Notes: generated by a model not told the origin, from the sequence alone. A stretch of 64,000 nt of DNA from Robiginitomaculum antarcticum DSM 21748 (GCF_000365025.1 NZ_KB823014.1:1-64000); one strand, 5' to 3'; positions 1 to 8,285 are shown, counted from the first letter of the stretch. Numbers and translations are program-made.

Positions 1-345
1 CTCAAGTTTTATATAAAGGTCGTCCAACACGGAATCGACCTCATGGTAAATTTCATCATTGGAATAACGGTAAACCGTCCATCCCAAATTATTTAAATAT
101 TCAGTTCTAATTTCGTCTTTTTTCACGCCAACTTCAAAATAATGACTGTCACCATCCACTTCGATTATCACTTTTATTTTTACGCAAGCGAAATCAGTAA
201 TATATGGTCCAATTGGATGTTGCTTTCGAAAATGCAGTCCGAAAAATTGTTTGGCTTTTAGCTTATGCCATAATGTCCATTCTGCTTCAGTCAATTTTTT
301 CCGTAACGCCTTCGCCTGACCTCTTGTTTTAGGGTTAGCTTTCAT
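1..345 (-). CDS. DUF559 (Vsr-like endonuclease fold) protein, 3' end cut by window edge
   Basis: The frame is open from an ATG at 343-345 to the left edge (115 codons); the stop lies outside. After a basic N-terminus come TEAEWTLWHKLK, FRKQHPIGPYITDFAC, and VIIEVDGDSHYF, then a WTVYRYSNDEI segment. This order is typical of the DUF559 family, which adopts the very-short-patch-repair/PD-(D/E)XK nuclease fold; the Asp of TDFAC and the Glu/Asp of IEVDGD would be the metal ligands. The substrate is unknown. The gene is clearly AT-richer than its neighbours, suggesting acquisition by transfer. A palindromic repeat lies immediately 5' of the start codon. The family call is confident; any cellular role is not. 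Confidence 0.85.
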   Translation of the reverse strand, partial: MKANPKTRGQAKALRKKLTEAEWTLWHKLKAKQFFGLHFRKQHPIGPYITDFACVKIKVIIEVDGDSHYFEVGVKKDEIRTEYLNNLGWTVYRYSNDEIYHEVDSVLDDLYIKLE

Positions 346-406
346 CTGGCTCCACCGCCAAGGCGGGGGAGGTGCTGAGACCCAAGGTCGAAGCGGAGGG
401 GGTGGG
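346..406. repeat. GC-rich palindromic repeat 5' of the DUF559 gene
   Basis: A short GC-rich block sits between the DUF559 start and the acyl-CoA dehydrogenase stop. It contains a tight inverted repeat CCGCC-AA-GGCGG (355-366) inside a wider CCACC/GGTGG pairing (352-356 with 401-405). It contrasts with the AT-rich gene beside it and resembles the interspersed palindromic elements often found next to DUF559 genes in alphaproteobacteria. Only one copy is seen here, so the repeat status is inferred. Confidence 0.5.
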
Positions 407-414
407 CATATTAA

Positions 415-2205
415 TTAAAACGCTGCGGCATCAAGCGCCATAACGGGCTCTGCGCCGGTTTTGATCTTGGCCAAATGCGCGTCCATCATGGGCAGCATGC
501 GCAGCATGAAATAGCGGCCCGTGATGATTTTGTTGGCATAAAAATCTTCATTGCTGCCGTTATCAATGGCTTTTTGCGCAGTTACGCCCATCATCGCCCA
601 CATATAGGCCAGCGTCGACAGACCCATCATATGCATATAATCAACGGAGCCTGCGCCCGCATTATTGGGGTTTGTCATGCCGTTTTGCATGAGCCACATG
701 GTCGCTTCGGTCAGTTTGCCTTTGGCCGTTTTCAGACCCGTCATGAAGTCCGGCAATTTATCATTATCGCCATTTTCCGCCAAAAACGCATCGATTTCCG
801 CGTTCAGTGTCATCAGGGCGCGGCCGCCTTTGCGGGCGAGTTTGCGGCCGACAAGGTCAAGCGCCTGGATACCATTTGCGCCTTCATAAATCAGGGCGAT
901 ACGGGTATCGCGGACAAATTGGCTCATGCCCCATTCTTCAATATAGCCGTGACCGCCAAAGATTTGCTGGCAATCAATTGTGGTTTGCATGGCTTTATCG
1001 GTCAGATAGCCTTTAATCACAGGCGTCAACAGGCCGAGATAATCATCGCATTTTTCACGGAATTTTTCGTCCGGATGTACATTTTCGAGGTCTTCGAGAA
1101 GTGTCGCCCAATAAATCAGAGCCCGCGCGCCTTCGTTAAACGCTTTGGTTTCCATGAGCATACGGCGCACATCAGGATGGACGATAATCGGATCAGCGGG
1201 GCCGTCTTCATTTTTGGGGCCCGTCAGACTGCGGCCCTGCAAGCGGTCTTTGGCATAAGCGGCCGCGTTCTGATAAGCGACTTCGGATTGCGCCAAACCC
1301 TGCATACCGACATCAACGCGGGCGCGGTTCATCATAACGAACATGACGCGCAGGCCTTTGTTTTCTTCGCCGATCATATAGCCTTCGGCTTCGTCATAAT
1401 TCATAACGCATGTCGAATTGCCGTGAATGCCCATTTTCTCTTCAATAGAGCCGCAAGATACCGCATTGCGCTCACCGGCATTACCATCGGCATCAAGCTT
1501 GAATTTAGGGACGATAAAGAGGGATATTCCCTTCACGCCTTCAGGTGCGCCCTCAATGCGGGCCAATACCAAATGGATGATATTGTCAGACATGTCGTGT
1601 TCTCCGGCAGAGATAAAAATCTTCTGGCCGGAAATTTTATAACTGCCGTCGGAATTTGGAACGGCTTTGGTTTTTAAAAGGCCCAGATCCGTGCCGCAAT
1701 GCGGCTCGGTCAAATTCATCGTGCCTGTCCATTCGCACGATACCATTTTGGGAAGATAGGCCGCTTTTTGCTCTGCGCTACCGCCGATAGAAATCGCTTT
1801 GATCGCCCCATTGGTCAGGCCAGGATACATGGCAAAGGCCATATTGGCCGCGCTCTGCATTTCGCCGGCGGCGATGCTGAGAATACCCGGCAGGCCTTGG
1901 CCGCCATATTCAGGATCATGGCCCAATGCCGTCCAGCCATTTTCGGCCATCGTCTTGAAAGCGTCTTTAAATCCGGTGGGCGTTGTCACGCTTCCATCCG
2001 GGTGACGCACGCACCCTTCATGGTCGCCAACAACATTAAGCGGCGTCAGAACCTCTGTTGAAAATTTCGCGCTCTCTTCGAGAACGGCGTCAATCAAATC
2101 GGTATCCACATCGGCAAACCTCTCATATTCTGAAAGCTGAACGGCGTTCAGCATTTCATGCATGACAAATTTCTGATCTCGTGTGGGGGCATTATAAATC
2201 GGCAT
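415..2205 (-). CDS. acyl-CoA dehydrogenase with C-terminal extension (FadE/DmdC-like)
   Basis: The 596-residue product is an FAD-dependent acyl-CoA dehydrogenase of the long bacterial class. After an N-terminal helical segment (about 1-40), the usual ACAD domains follow: the FAD/substrate motif MNLTEPHCGTDLG near 165, QIFGGHGYIEEWGMSQFVRD near 420, and YEGANGIQALDLVGRKL near 445, whose Glu is the likely catalytic base. The last ~130 residues match the acetyl-CoA dehydrogenase-like C-terminal domain of this class. Relatives are often annotated as 3-methylmercaptopropionyl-CoA dehydrogenase (DmdC), but the substrate cannot be read from sequence. The gene follows the MerR regulator by 18 bp on the same strand and is probably controlled by it. 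Confidence 0.93.
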   Translation of the reverse strand: MPIYNAPTRDQKFVMHEMLNAVQLSEYERFADVDTDLIDAVLEESAKFSTEVLTPLNVVGDHEGCVRHPDGSVTTPTGFKDAFKTMAENGWTALGHDPEYGGQGLPGILSIAAGEMQSAANMAFAMYPGLTNGAIKAISIGGSAEQKAAYLPKMVSCEWTGTMNLTEPHCGTDLGLLKTKAVPNSDGSYKISGQKIFISAGEHDMSDNIIHLVLARIEGAPEGVKGISLFIVPKFKLDADGNAGERNAVSCGSIEEKMGIHGNSTCVMNYDEAEGYMIGEENKGLRVMFVMMNRARVDVGMQGLAQSEVAYQNAAAYAKDRLQGRSLTGPKNEDGPADPIIVHPDVRRMLMETKAFNEGARALIYWATLLEDLENVHPDEKFREKCDDYLGLLTPVIKGYLTDKAMQTTIDCQQIFGGHGYIEEWGMSQFVRDTRIALIYEGANGIQALDLVGRKLARKGGRALMTLNAEIDAFLAENGDNDKLPDFMTGLKTAKGKLTEATMWLMQNGMTNPNNAGAGSVDYMHMMGLSTLAYMWAMMGVTAQKAIDNGSNEDFYANKIITGRYFMLRMLPMMDAHLAKIKTGAEPVMALDAAAF

Positions 2206-2223
2206 TAAAGGCTCCTGTAAGCA

Positions 2224-2727
2224 TTAAATTCGGGCTGCACTAACGGCAGGTTCGTCAAAAAGTTCATCATCTAAATAGCGGCGCAGAACCGCATCATAGG
2301 CCTGGGCATTCATAAAGGTAGCCGCGTCGCGCGCGGGGTCGTTGGCAAAGGCGTCAATGCGCGCGCATAGCGAAGACAGGTTTTCTGTCACAATATCAAT
2401 ATCATCGCGTTGGGTTTTTAAATCCTCGATCAATTGCTCAAAGCCGTTTTTACGGCGCAGTAATTCTTCGCGGCTGAGCACTTTGCCGTCATAAATATCA
2501 AGCACAGTGCGAATATCATCGAGCGAAAAGCCCAGACGCTTGCCGCGCAATATATTGTCCATGCGCGCACGCTCGCGCAGACCATAACTGCGCTGGCCGT
2601 TAATACGCTGTGGATGGATCAAGCCTTTATCTTCATAAAAGCGAAGCGCGCGCGGGGTTACATTCAGCATATCCGCCATATCGGAAATACTCCATGCTGT
2701 ATTGGGATGTGCGGCGCTGGGCGTCAT
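2224..2727 (-). CDS. MerR-family transcriptional regulator of acyl-CoA metabolism
   Basis: The 167-residue protein begins with a winged helix: SISDMADMLNVTPRALRFYEDKGLIHPQR is a textbook MerR recognition region (residues ~10-40). It is followed by the RSYGLRERARM wing, a GFSLDDIRTVLDIYDG helix and a long dimerisation coiled coil containing EELLRRKNGFEQLIEDL. No conserved cysteine cluster is seen, which argues against metal or redox sensing and for the LiuR/AcuR type that controls acyl-CoA catabolism. I start at ATG 2725-2727, just before the HTH; an upstream in-frame extension to 2913 would run through the operator region. The acyl-CoA dehydrogenase gene lies 18 bp downstream. Confidence 0.88.
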   Translation of the reverse strand: MTPSAAHPNTAWSISDMADMLNVTPRALRFYEDKGLIHPQRINGQRSYGLRERARMDNILRGKRLGFSLDDIRTVLDIYDGKVLSREELLRRKNGFEQLIEDLKTQRDDIDIVTENLSSLCARIDAFANDPARDAATFMNAQAYDAVLRRYLDDELFDEPAVSAARI

Positions 2728-2741
2728 GAGCCGTATATGCC

Positions 2742-2762
2742 TTACGTTTACGTTAACGTCAA
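2742..2762. promoter_or_regulatory. Probable operator of the MerR regulator (ACGTTAACGT palindrome)
   Basis: Between the divergent starts of the MerR gene (2727) and the secreted protein gene (2812) is an ACGT-rich stretch with a perfect 10-bp palindrome ACGTTAACGT (2750-2759) and a further half-site TTACGTTT (2742-2749). It resembles the operators of LiuR-type MerR regulators. The position 15-35 bp upstream of the regulator start fits autoregulation. Binding is inferred. Confidence 0.6.
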
Positions 2763-2811
2763 CTGATATATCGTGCTTGACCGGATTTGCGCGGCGCGGC
2801 AAAGCAAAGCT

Positions 2812-4791
2812 ATGAAAATTCTCCTCTATTGCGCCGTTATCAGTCTGTGCTTTACTCCTGCCGCTCTGGCACAGGACGCAGAGCCGTTCGACCCGTATAA
2901 AGCTTATAGTCAAGGCGACATCCAGCCGCCTGAACCAGCCGATCCGGCGCAGCCTGAGCCACCCGAAACCACGCAGGACAAAACCGCGCCTGACACGCCT
3001 TTATATGAAACGCCAATACCTCAGCCCGTCGAAGTAGCCCCGACGCCCCTGCCTAACGAAAAAAGTGACGCGCCAATTCTTATAGCGCCTGACCCTATCG
3101 CGCCGGAGACTGAACCCCTTGAGACTCAAACAGAGCCTGATATAGAGCCCGGCAGCGCCGGGAGCGAAATTCTGACCGGTGATGAAATAATCACGCCGCC
3201 GGATGGCGAAGACATTATCACGGGCGGCCAAAAAGTGCCTGAAGACCAAATAGATGTGCCCGTAACTATTGTCGACGAAAAAGACCTCCCCATTGATCGC
3301 GGCGAAAATCTGGCCATTGATAAGAGCGTTAAACCTCAGGCCAAGCCAAGTGTAAAAATATCTGAAGCGCCCGTATTGGCAGACTTCCCCGCCGCGCCAT
3401 TCTACCTGACCGCCGAAGAATATCTTACGCTGCGCGGCGACGGTGACACGCCGCAATTAATGCTCAAATATGATGTCACGAGCAAACGCCTTGATGGCTC
3501 TGATATCCAGATCACTAGTCAAGCTGTCCTCATTATGGGCACAGACTTTGCCGCCATCAGCCATGCCCGCCCCGGCGAGCCCGAACGGCTGCGCATATAT
3601 GATTTTAAGATGGATCGGCATCTGTCCGTCGAGGCGCAAGCCACCGGCGCGCCGCAGCTTTCAAATCACAGCCTATATGCCGGCGCACACCGCAATACGC
3701 GGCTTGTCGCCATGATGACCAATAAGGGCGCGCGCGACACAATCGAACTTGGCAAAGGCTTGTCCCTGCCCGCATTTTGGATGGAATCGGCAATCGGATT
3801 TTCAGCCAAAAGCCGCAAAGGAGATATCCAGATCACAGACCGAAACGGCGTCATAACCGCGGTCTATAAAGATCAGGACGCCGCGCAAATCACGCTGTCA
3901 ACCAAACCCTTCCCCGACCGTGATATGAGTAATGTGCAGCTCGTCTTTGCCCATCATTATTGGCCTGTTCACCCCACCATATTACAGCGTCTTTACGGCG
4001 CAGTCGCACCGATTGATAAAATTTCCTATGTCTCGCGCGGGCCGGATGATCCCAAGGGCACAGAATATACATGGACGCTGGCGGCCCGCGATAACGTGAC
4101 GAAACCCTTCCCGCTACCGCGCGACGCTGTTAATATTGTGCAGACCGACACTGCGCCCAAGCTGGCGATGAGCCTGCGCAAAACCCTGACAGACTCGCCG
4201 ATAGAGCTTGATGAATTATCCCGTCCCTTTGCCGGGCCGAAAACGGCGCGTGCGGCGTGGCTCGCCGCGCAGAAATACCTGACATATTCAGGCCAGTGCG
4301 AGAAGAACCCGTCTGGCGAAATCTGCCGCGATATCGCCCAAATGGCGCAGGATGACAGCATTGAAGCTGACCTGCGCCCGCTCATTAAGGCCGCCGCTCA
4401 GGCGCGAAACTCCGAGACACGCGCCAAGGCGCTTCCGGTTCTCGTCAAAGCCGCGCAAGACAAAGACGCGGACCCTGCCGTGCTGTATCTGGCCGGTATT
4501 ACGCGGGCCCGGATGAAGACGTCTGACGTCCCGCGCGACGCCGCAAAATTCGATGCGGAAGCTGCTCTGACCAAAGCGGTAAACGCCGACCCGCATAACC
4601 CGTCATATCTTATGGGTCTGGCGCAGGTCTACGCCGCCGCGGACCGGTTCGAAGAAGCCTGGGACATTTACGACACTCTAAAAATCGTACTGGCGCAGCC
4701 GCAAATGAAAGGTCACGCTATCAACCTTCCTATCAACCGGGTTGAGAGCGGCCTGCGTGAACTGGCGCCCGCTTATTTTCTTCCCAGATAA
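2812..4791 (+). CDS. Secreted/periplasmic protein with proline-rich N-terminus and C-terminal TPR
   Basis: The 659-residue product starts at ATG 2812 with a clear signal peptide (MKILLYCAVISLCF, cleavage near AALA/QD). Residues ~22-180 are low-complexity and rich in Pro, Glu and Asp (for example PEPADPAQPEPPETTQ), a likely extended linker. The middle ~190-470 looks globular with beta-rich character and no motif I recognise. The C-terminal part is helical, with a TPR-like unit around NADPHNPSYLMGLAQVYA and AADRFEEAWDIYDTL. An upstream in-frame start (2773) would add 13 residues before the signal sequence and is unlikely. It is transcribed divergently from the MerR gene. A cell-envelope role is likely; the function is unknown. 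Confidence 0.75.
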   Translation: MKILLYCAVISLCFTPAALAQDAEPFDPYKAYSQGDIQPPEPADPAQPEPPETTQDKTAPDTPLYETPIPQPVEVAPTPLPNEKSDAPILIAPDPIAPETEPLETQTEPDIEPGSAGSEILTGDEIITPPDGEDIITGGQKVPEDQIDVPVTIVDEKDLPIDRGENLAIDKSVKPQAKPSVKISEAPVLADFPAAPFYLTAEEYLTLRGDGDTPQLMLKYDVTSKRLDGSDIQITSQAVLIMGTDFAAISHARPGEPERLRIYDFKMDRHLSVEAQATGAPQLSNHSLYAGAHRNTRLVAMMTNKGARDTIELGKGLSLPAFWMESAIGFSAKSRKGDIQITDRNGVITAVYKDQDAAQITLSTKPFPDRDMSNVQLVFAHHYWPVHPTILQRLYGAVAPIDKISYVSRGPDDPKGTEYTWTLAARDNVTKPFPLPRDAVNIVQTDTAPKLAMSLRKTLTDSPIELDELSRPFAGPKTARAAWLAAQKYLTYSGQCEKNPSGEICRDIAQMAQDDSIEADLRPLIKAAAQARNSETRAKALPVLVKAAQDKDADPAVLYLAGITRARMKTSDVPRDAAKFDAEAALTKAVNADPHNPSYLMGLAQVYAAADRFEEAWDIYDTLKIVLAQPQMKGHAINLPINRVESGLRELAPAYFLPR

Positions 4792-4885
4792 CAGCAATTT
4801 GCTCATAACCAATATGGCCATAGCCAAGCCCGCCGCGCCGCGTTAAAAGACGGCTCATTCATTCTGACGAACAAGGACTATGGCT

Positions 4886-5719
4886 ATGGCTGATCAAGAT
4901 TTCCCCACAGGCACATTAATGGCCGGCAAACGCGGCCTTATTATGGGCGTGGCGAATAAGAACTCCATTGCCTGGGCCATTGCCCAACAGCTCGCGGCGC
5001 AAGGCGCCGAAATCGCATTTACTTTCCAGGGCGAAGCGCTTGAACGCCGGGTCCGCCCCTTGGCCGAGTCCATCGGCTCTGACATCCTGATCGAATGCGA
5101 CGTTACCGATGACGCGACCATGGATAATACATTTGGCACCCTCAAAGACAAATGGGGCAAGATTGACTTTCTTGTCCACGCCATTGCCTTTGCCGGTAAA
5201 GATCAGCTCGCCGGAAGCTTTGTCGACAATACAACCCGCGAAGGCTTTAAAGCCGCGCTCGATATCAGCGCGTTCAGCTTTGTCGATGCCGCCCGCCGCG
5301 CATCCGAAATTATGAATGATGGCGGCGCCATGGTCACGCTCACCTATCTGGGCAGCGAACGCGTCATCCCCAATTACAATGTTATGGGCGTCGCCAAAGC
5401 TGCGCTGGAAGCCTGCACGCGCTATATCGCCGCCGATCTGGGTCCGCGCGGCATCCGCGTCAACGCCATCTCCGCCGGTCCGATCAAAACGCTCGCCGCC
5501 GCAGGTATCGGCTCGGGCCGTCACATGTTCCGGTTCAACAAAGCCGCCGCCGCGCTGCGTGACAATACCGACCCCGTGGGCGTTGCAGGCGCTGCACTGT
5601 ATCTGCTCTCCGATCTGGGCCTGTCCTGCACGGGCGAAACCCATCATGTTGACGGCGGTTTCCACGCTATCGGCATGCCCGCAGAGGACGCCATGGCGGA
5701 AGCGAGCGGTACGCAATAA
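4886..5719 (+). CDS. fabI: Enoyl-[acyl-carrier-protein] reductase [NADH] FabI
   Basis: FabI reduces the trans-2-enoyl-ACP double bond in the last step of each type II fatty-acid elongation round. The 277-residue protein has the FabI-type cofactor motif GLIMGVANKNSIAWAIA, the HAIAFAG segment, and the catalytic Tyr-(x6)-Lys in YNVMGVAKAALEACTRY, followed by VNAISAGPIKTLAA. ATG occurs at 4880 and 4886. The AAGGA at 4873-4877 is only 2 nt from the first but 8 nt from the second, so 4886 is preferred. The gene converges on the DUF1697 gene with a 5-bp gap. Confidence 0.96.
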   Translation: MADQDFPTGTLMAGKRGLIMGVANKNSIAWAIAQQLAAQGAEIAFTFQGEALERRVRPLAESIGSDILIECDVTDDATMDNTFGTLKDKWGKIDFLVHAIAFAGKDQLAGSFVDNTTREGFKAALDISAFSFVDAARRASEIMNDGGAMVTLTYLGSERVIPNYNVMGVAKAALEACTRYIAADLGPRGIRVNAISAGPIKTLAAAGIGSGRHMFRFNKAAAALRDNTDPVGVAGAALYLLSDLGLSCTGETHHVDGGFHAIGMPAEDAMAEASGTQ

Positions 5720-5724
5720 GTCTG

Positions 5725-6261
5725 CTAGCCCGCAAGCTGCGCTAGCTTCTTCACTGTTTTTATATTTCGCGCTGTCGCGGCCACTCCTAATTTAGCTTCT
5801 GCGCGCGCGGCGAGTTTAGATCGCCCGATGCCGCTCGGCGCGTGAAGGTAAAAGACCTTGGGCGTAAGGGTCCAAGCCTCATCGCTTGCGCGAAGCGAAT
5901 CCAGAGCGTCCATGTCTGCCTGTATGGCCTCTTGCGCGAGAAAGAAAAAATGGACGGTCGCGCCTTTATCATCATCGACCGGATAAGGGTTGGCCGCCAG
6001 AGTAGCCCTTAAATCTTCACGTGTTACCGCTAAAATTCGCGGTTTGAAGTCATATACCTTATCAATAGCGCTCTGAATTTTTTGCTCTATCGCCCCTGCC
6101 GATGTTTCGGGGGCGGTAAATATACAATTGCCCGATTGGATATAGGTTTTGATGTCATGACATCCCATGCCCTCAAGCAAAGACCGCAATTCTGCCATAG
6201 GTAATTTGTTATGTCCGCCGACATTTATGCCCCTTAATAGAACAATCCATTTCATCATCAT
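5725..6261 (-). CDS. DUF1697 family protein
   Basis: The 178-residue protein opens with WIVLLRGINVGGHNKLPMAEL, followed by IKTYIQSGNCIFT, the hallmark of DUF1697, a widespread family of unknown function. Later segments FYLHAPSGIGRSKLAARAEAKLGVAATARN are also family-typical. Three consecutive Met codons start the frame; 6261 is the first. This ATG shares one base with the stop of the upstream 111-residue gene (TAATG), so the two are probably translationally coupled. The 3' end contains an inverted GCTAGC pair facing fabI, too weak to call a terminator. Confidence 0.85.
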   Translation of the reverse strand: MMMKWIVLLRGINVGGHNKLPMAELRSLLEGMGCHDIKTYIQSGNCIFTAPETSAGAIEQKIQSAIDKVYDFKPRILAVTREDLRATLAANPYPVDDDKGATVHFFFLAQEAIQADMDALDSLRASDEAWTLTPKVFYLHAPSGIGRSKLAARAEAKLGVAATARNIKTVKKLAQLAG

Positions 6262-6596
6262 TAAGCCGCTTCTAAATCGCTTTTATCCAGATTTGCTGCA
6301 GCGAAATAGGCCAGATCGAGCAGAACGAGCGGACGGCTTTTGCCGACGGTTGCGGCCAGTGCCGCGAGCCAGTCTGCATTATCGGGCGAGAGACGTAATG
6401 TTGTGCGCCGCGACGGCGCGAAACGCGGCTCGGAGAACCACGCCGTCACTTGCGTGATATGATATTCATCGCGGATATGACTGACCGCGCGGTCCATAAT
6501 TTTAGACCGTGCTTTCGTTCCCATGGATTTGCCCATTTTTATCAGCAGCGCTTCCGCCCCCGGCTCTATCGCCATTTCAATGATTTTCTGTGTCAT
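6261..6596 (-). CDS. Small protein with a possible ribbon-helix-helix-like C-terminus
   Basis: I do not recognise this 111-residue protein. Its second half, RTTLRLSPDNADWLAALAAT followed by GKSRPLVLLDLAYFAAANL, resembles a ribbon-helix-helix DNA-binding unit: a short strand with alternating hydrophobics, then two helices. The first half is basic (GKSMGTKARSKIMDRAVSHI). It overlaps the DUF1697 start by one base and a TTAATC-N2-GATTAA palindrome lies 24 bp upstream of its start, so a small autoregulator is plausible. The DNA-binding idea is inference from the residue pattern alone. Confidence 0.6.
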   Translation of the reverse strand: MTQKIIEMAIEPGAEALLIKMGKSMGTKARSKIMDRAVSHIRDEYHITQVTAWFSEPRFAPSRRTTLRLSPDNADWLAALAATVGKSRPLVLLDLAYFAAANLDKSDLEAA

Positions 6597-7241
6597 AATT
6601 AAACTGTACCTGATTAGGGTTAATCAAGATTAAACATTCACATAGATTGAAAGCCATTTTCGCAATCCGTTTACACCTCATTAATTTTACCCTTTAATGA
6701 AAGCTAAAGCCGCTTTAATTACGGAATATATCTCGGCTAAAACTGAATTAAAGTTTAATGTTTTACCTGAATTGAAAGCCGAAATAGCTATATTATTTGT
6801 CGAGAATCATGTCCAAGCGCCATTCTGCGATGGCCCATCGGGTGACCACATGCGCGCCGGGTTGGTCGGCGGCGGCGCGCCGCAAAGTAAGCAGGAAGCC
6901 TGCGGGGCGGCAGCTCCGAAGGCTGCCAAAGAGTTTTCTAGTGTTTACGAAGATGCCATCCCCGCAGCGATATCTCACGGCCGATACGCGGCTCTCGCTA
7001 AGGTCACAGTCCACAGCGCAGTCTGCTCCCAAACCCGTTTGATGTGAGCCGTAACCTCACCTCGCCCAGATCCAATACCGTCTTCTGGCGGGCAAGAGAC
7101 GTCTTACCTGTCCGGTCCAAAAGAACAGTTTAAACATAGGGCAAATAGAAGAGGCGGGGATTGTTCTTTTGAAAAGTGCGGTTTTACGGGGTATCTGGAC
7201 GATTAAGGCGTTGGATTGGCGTTTCTGCAGTCCGCTGCGCC
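6597..7241. other. 645-bp stretch without a recognisable gene
   Basis: The left part (6600-6800) is AT-rich and carries the TTAATC palindrome. The right part (about 6805-7130) is markedly GC-richer, open in several frames on both strands, and has small inverted repeats such as GGCAGC/GCTGCC near 6911-6928. None of the overlapping short frames has a convincing start or known motif. I looked for tmRNA, RNase P RNA, SRP RNA and cobalamin riboswitch consensus sequences on both strands and found none. It could be an unrecognised structured RNA or a decayed gene. Confidence 0.4.
6612..6633. promoter_or_regulatory. TTAATC/GATTAA inverted repeat upstream of the 111-residue gene
   Basis: TTAATCAAGATTAA (6620-6633) is a perfect inverted repeat with a 2-bp spacer, and a further GATTA half-site lies at 6612-6616 with a 3-bp gap. 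It is 24 bp upstream of the start at 6596, where a promoter would lie. It could be the operator of that small gene's product. No promoter hexamers are clear. Confidence 0.45.
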
Positions 7242-8216
7242 TTAAACTTGATAAAAATCCCGATACCATTTGACGAAGCGCGGAATGCCTTCGGCAATTT
7301 TTGTCTGCGGATTATATCCAAACCCGGCTTTAGCGGCATCAATACTCGCGAAAGTCCGCGAGACATCACCGGCCTGACGCGGCGCGTATATTTTTTGCGC
7401 CTCCTGACCACAGGCCGCTTCCACCGCCGCCACCAAATCCATCAGAGCATTGGGCGTATTATTACCCAGATTATAAATTTCGTGCGCGCGGCCGTCACGG
7501 CGTGGCACATCGGTCTCTAAAAGCCGCGAAATGCCGTCCGTAATATCGTCAATATAGGTGAAATCGCGGCTCATCTCTCCGGCTGAAAACAGCGTAATCG
7601 GCTCCCCGCGCAGAATTTTTTCGGTGAAAATCCAATAGGCCATATCGGGACGTCCCCACGGGCCGTAAACCGTGAAAAACCGCAAGCCCGACAAGGCAAT
7701 ACCGTAAAGCCGGGCATAACTCTCCGACAGCATTTCGCCGCCAAGTTTTGTCGCCGCATAAAGCGAGACCGGGCTGCGCGTCTCGTCCGTCTCAACAAAC
7801 GGGCCGCCCGCGCGGTCACCATAGACGGAGGAGGATGACGCATAAGCCATATGTTTGAGCGCTTTGGCGCCGCGCGCAAATTCGAGCATATTGAGATGCC
7901 CGATCAGGTTGGACTGCGCATAGGCATGAGGATTTTCGAGGCTGTAGCGGACCCCCGCTTGCGCGGCCAGATGCACAATATGCGTGATCGTCTGTTTATC
8001 GACCTGGGCTTCGAGCGCGCCGCTCTGCGCCAAATCGACCTGGGCAAAGCGAAACCGGTCAAATCCCGCCAGTGTTTGCAGCCGTGCACGTTTCAAATCC
8101 GGATCGTAATAATCATTCAAACTGTCCACGCCTACGACCTGCCGACCGTCATTTAACAGGCGGCGGCAAAGATGGCTGCCGATAAAACCGGCAGCGCCTG
8201 TCACGAGAATAGTCAT
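7242..8216 (-). CDS. NAD-dependent epimerase, UDP-glucuronate 4-epimerase type
   Basis: The 324-residue protein is an extended short-chain dehydrogenase acting on nucleotide sugars. The N-terminal Rossmann motif TGAAGFIGSHLCRRLL is followed by VGVDSLNDYYDPDLKRARL, the signature of UDP-glucuronate/UDP-galacturonate 4-epimerases. The catalytic YAATK (Tyr-x3-Lys) sits near residue 150, and LRFFTVYGPWGRPDMAYWIF is also typical of that subgroup. The start is ATG 8214-8216 directly before the Rossmann strand. It is transcribed divergently from the AGE isomerase and GDP-mannose genes, suggesting a shared surface-polysaccharide role. The exact sugar is inferred. Confidence 0.88.
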   Translation of the reverse strand: MTILVTGAAGFIGSHLCRRLLNDGRQVVGVDSLNDYYDPDLKRARLQTLAGFDRFRFAQVDLAQSGALEAQVDKQTITHIVHLAAQAGVRYSLENPHAYAQSNLIGHLNMLEFARGAKALKHMAYASSSSVYGDRAGGPFVETDETRSPVSLYAATKLGGEMLSESYARLYGIALSGLRFFTVYGPWGRPDMAYWIFTEKILRGEPITLFSAGEMSRDFTYIDDITDGISRLLETDVPRRDGRAHEIYNLGNNTPNALMDLVAAVEAACGQEAQKIYAPRQAGDVSRTFASIDAAKAGFGYNPQTKIAEGIPRFVKWYRDFYQV

Positions 8217-8285
8217 TGTGCATCTATAAGCAGATGTGCGCGCGGGCGTAACAGTTTTTTCGCCTTTTGCTGATATGCCGCTTTT

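Noticed and set aside
475-1677. A 400-codon open frame on the plus strand, opposite the acyl-CoA dehydrogenase.
   Set aside because: It is antisense to a clearly conserved enzyme, its product is rich in His, Arg and Phe with no family motif, and it has no ribosome site.
4916-5716. A 266-codon minus-strand frame antisense to fabI.
   Set aside because: FabI motifs are unambiguous on the other strand; the frame is a by-product of codon bias.
5722-5747. A terminator formed by the GCTAGC pair between fabI and DUF1697.
   Set aside because: The stem is short and interrupted, lies within the DUF1697 coding end, and the T-run is more than 10 bp away.
6793-7047. Overlapping open frames of about 80-116 codons on both strands in the gene-free stretch.
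   Set aside because: Several frames are open at once, starts are poor and no product has a recognisable motif, so none is called as a gene.
6597-7241. Possible tmRNA, RNase P RNA, SRP RNA or cobalamin riboswitch.
   Set aside because: No tag-peptide coding run, no GAGGAAAGTC block, no GGAAGGAAGCAG tetraloop region and no B12 box were found on either strand.
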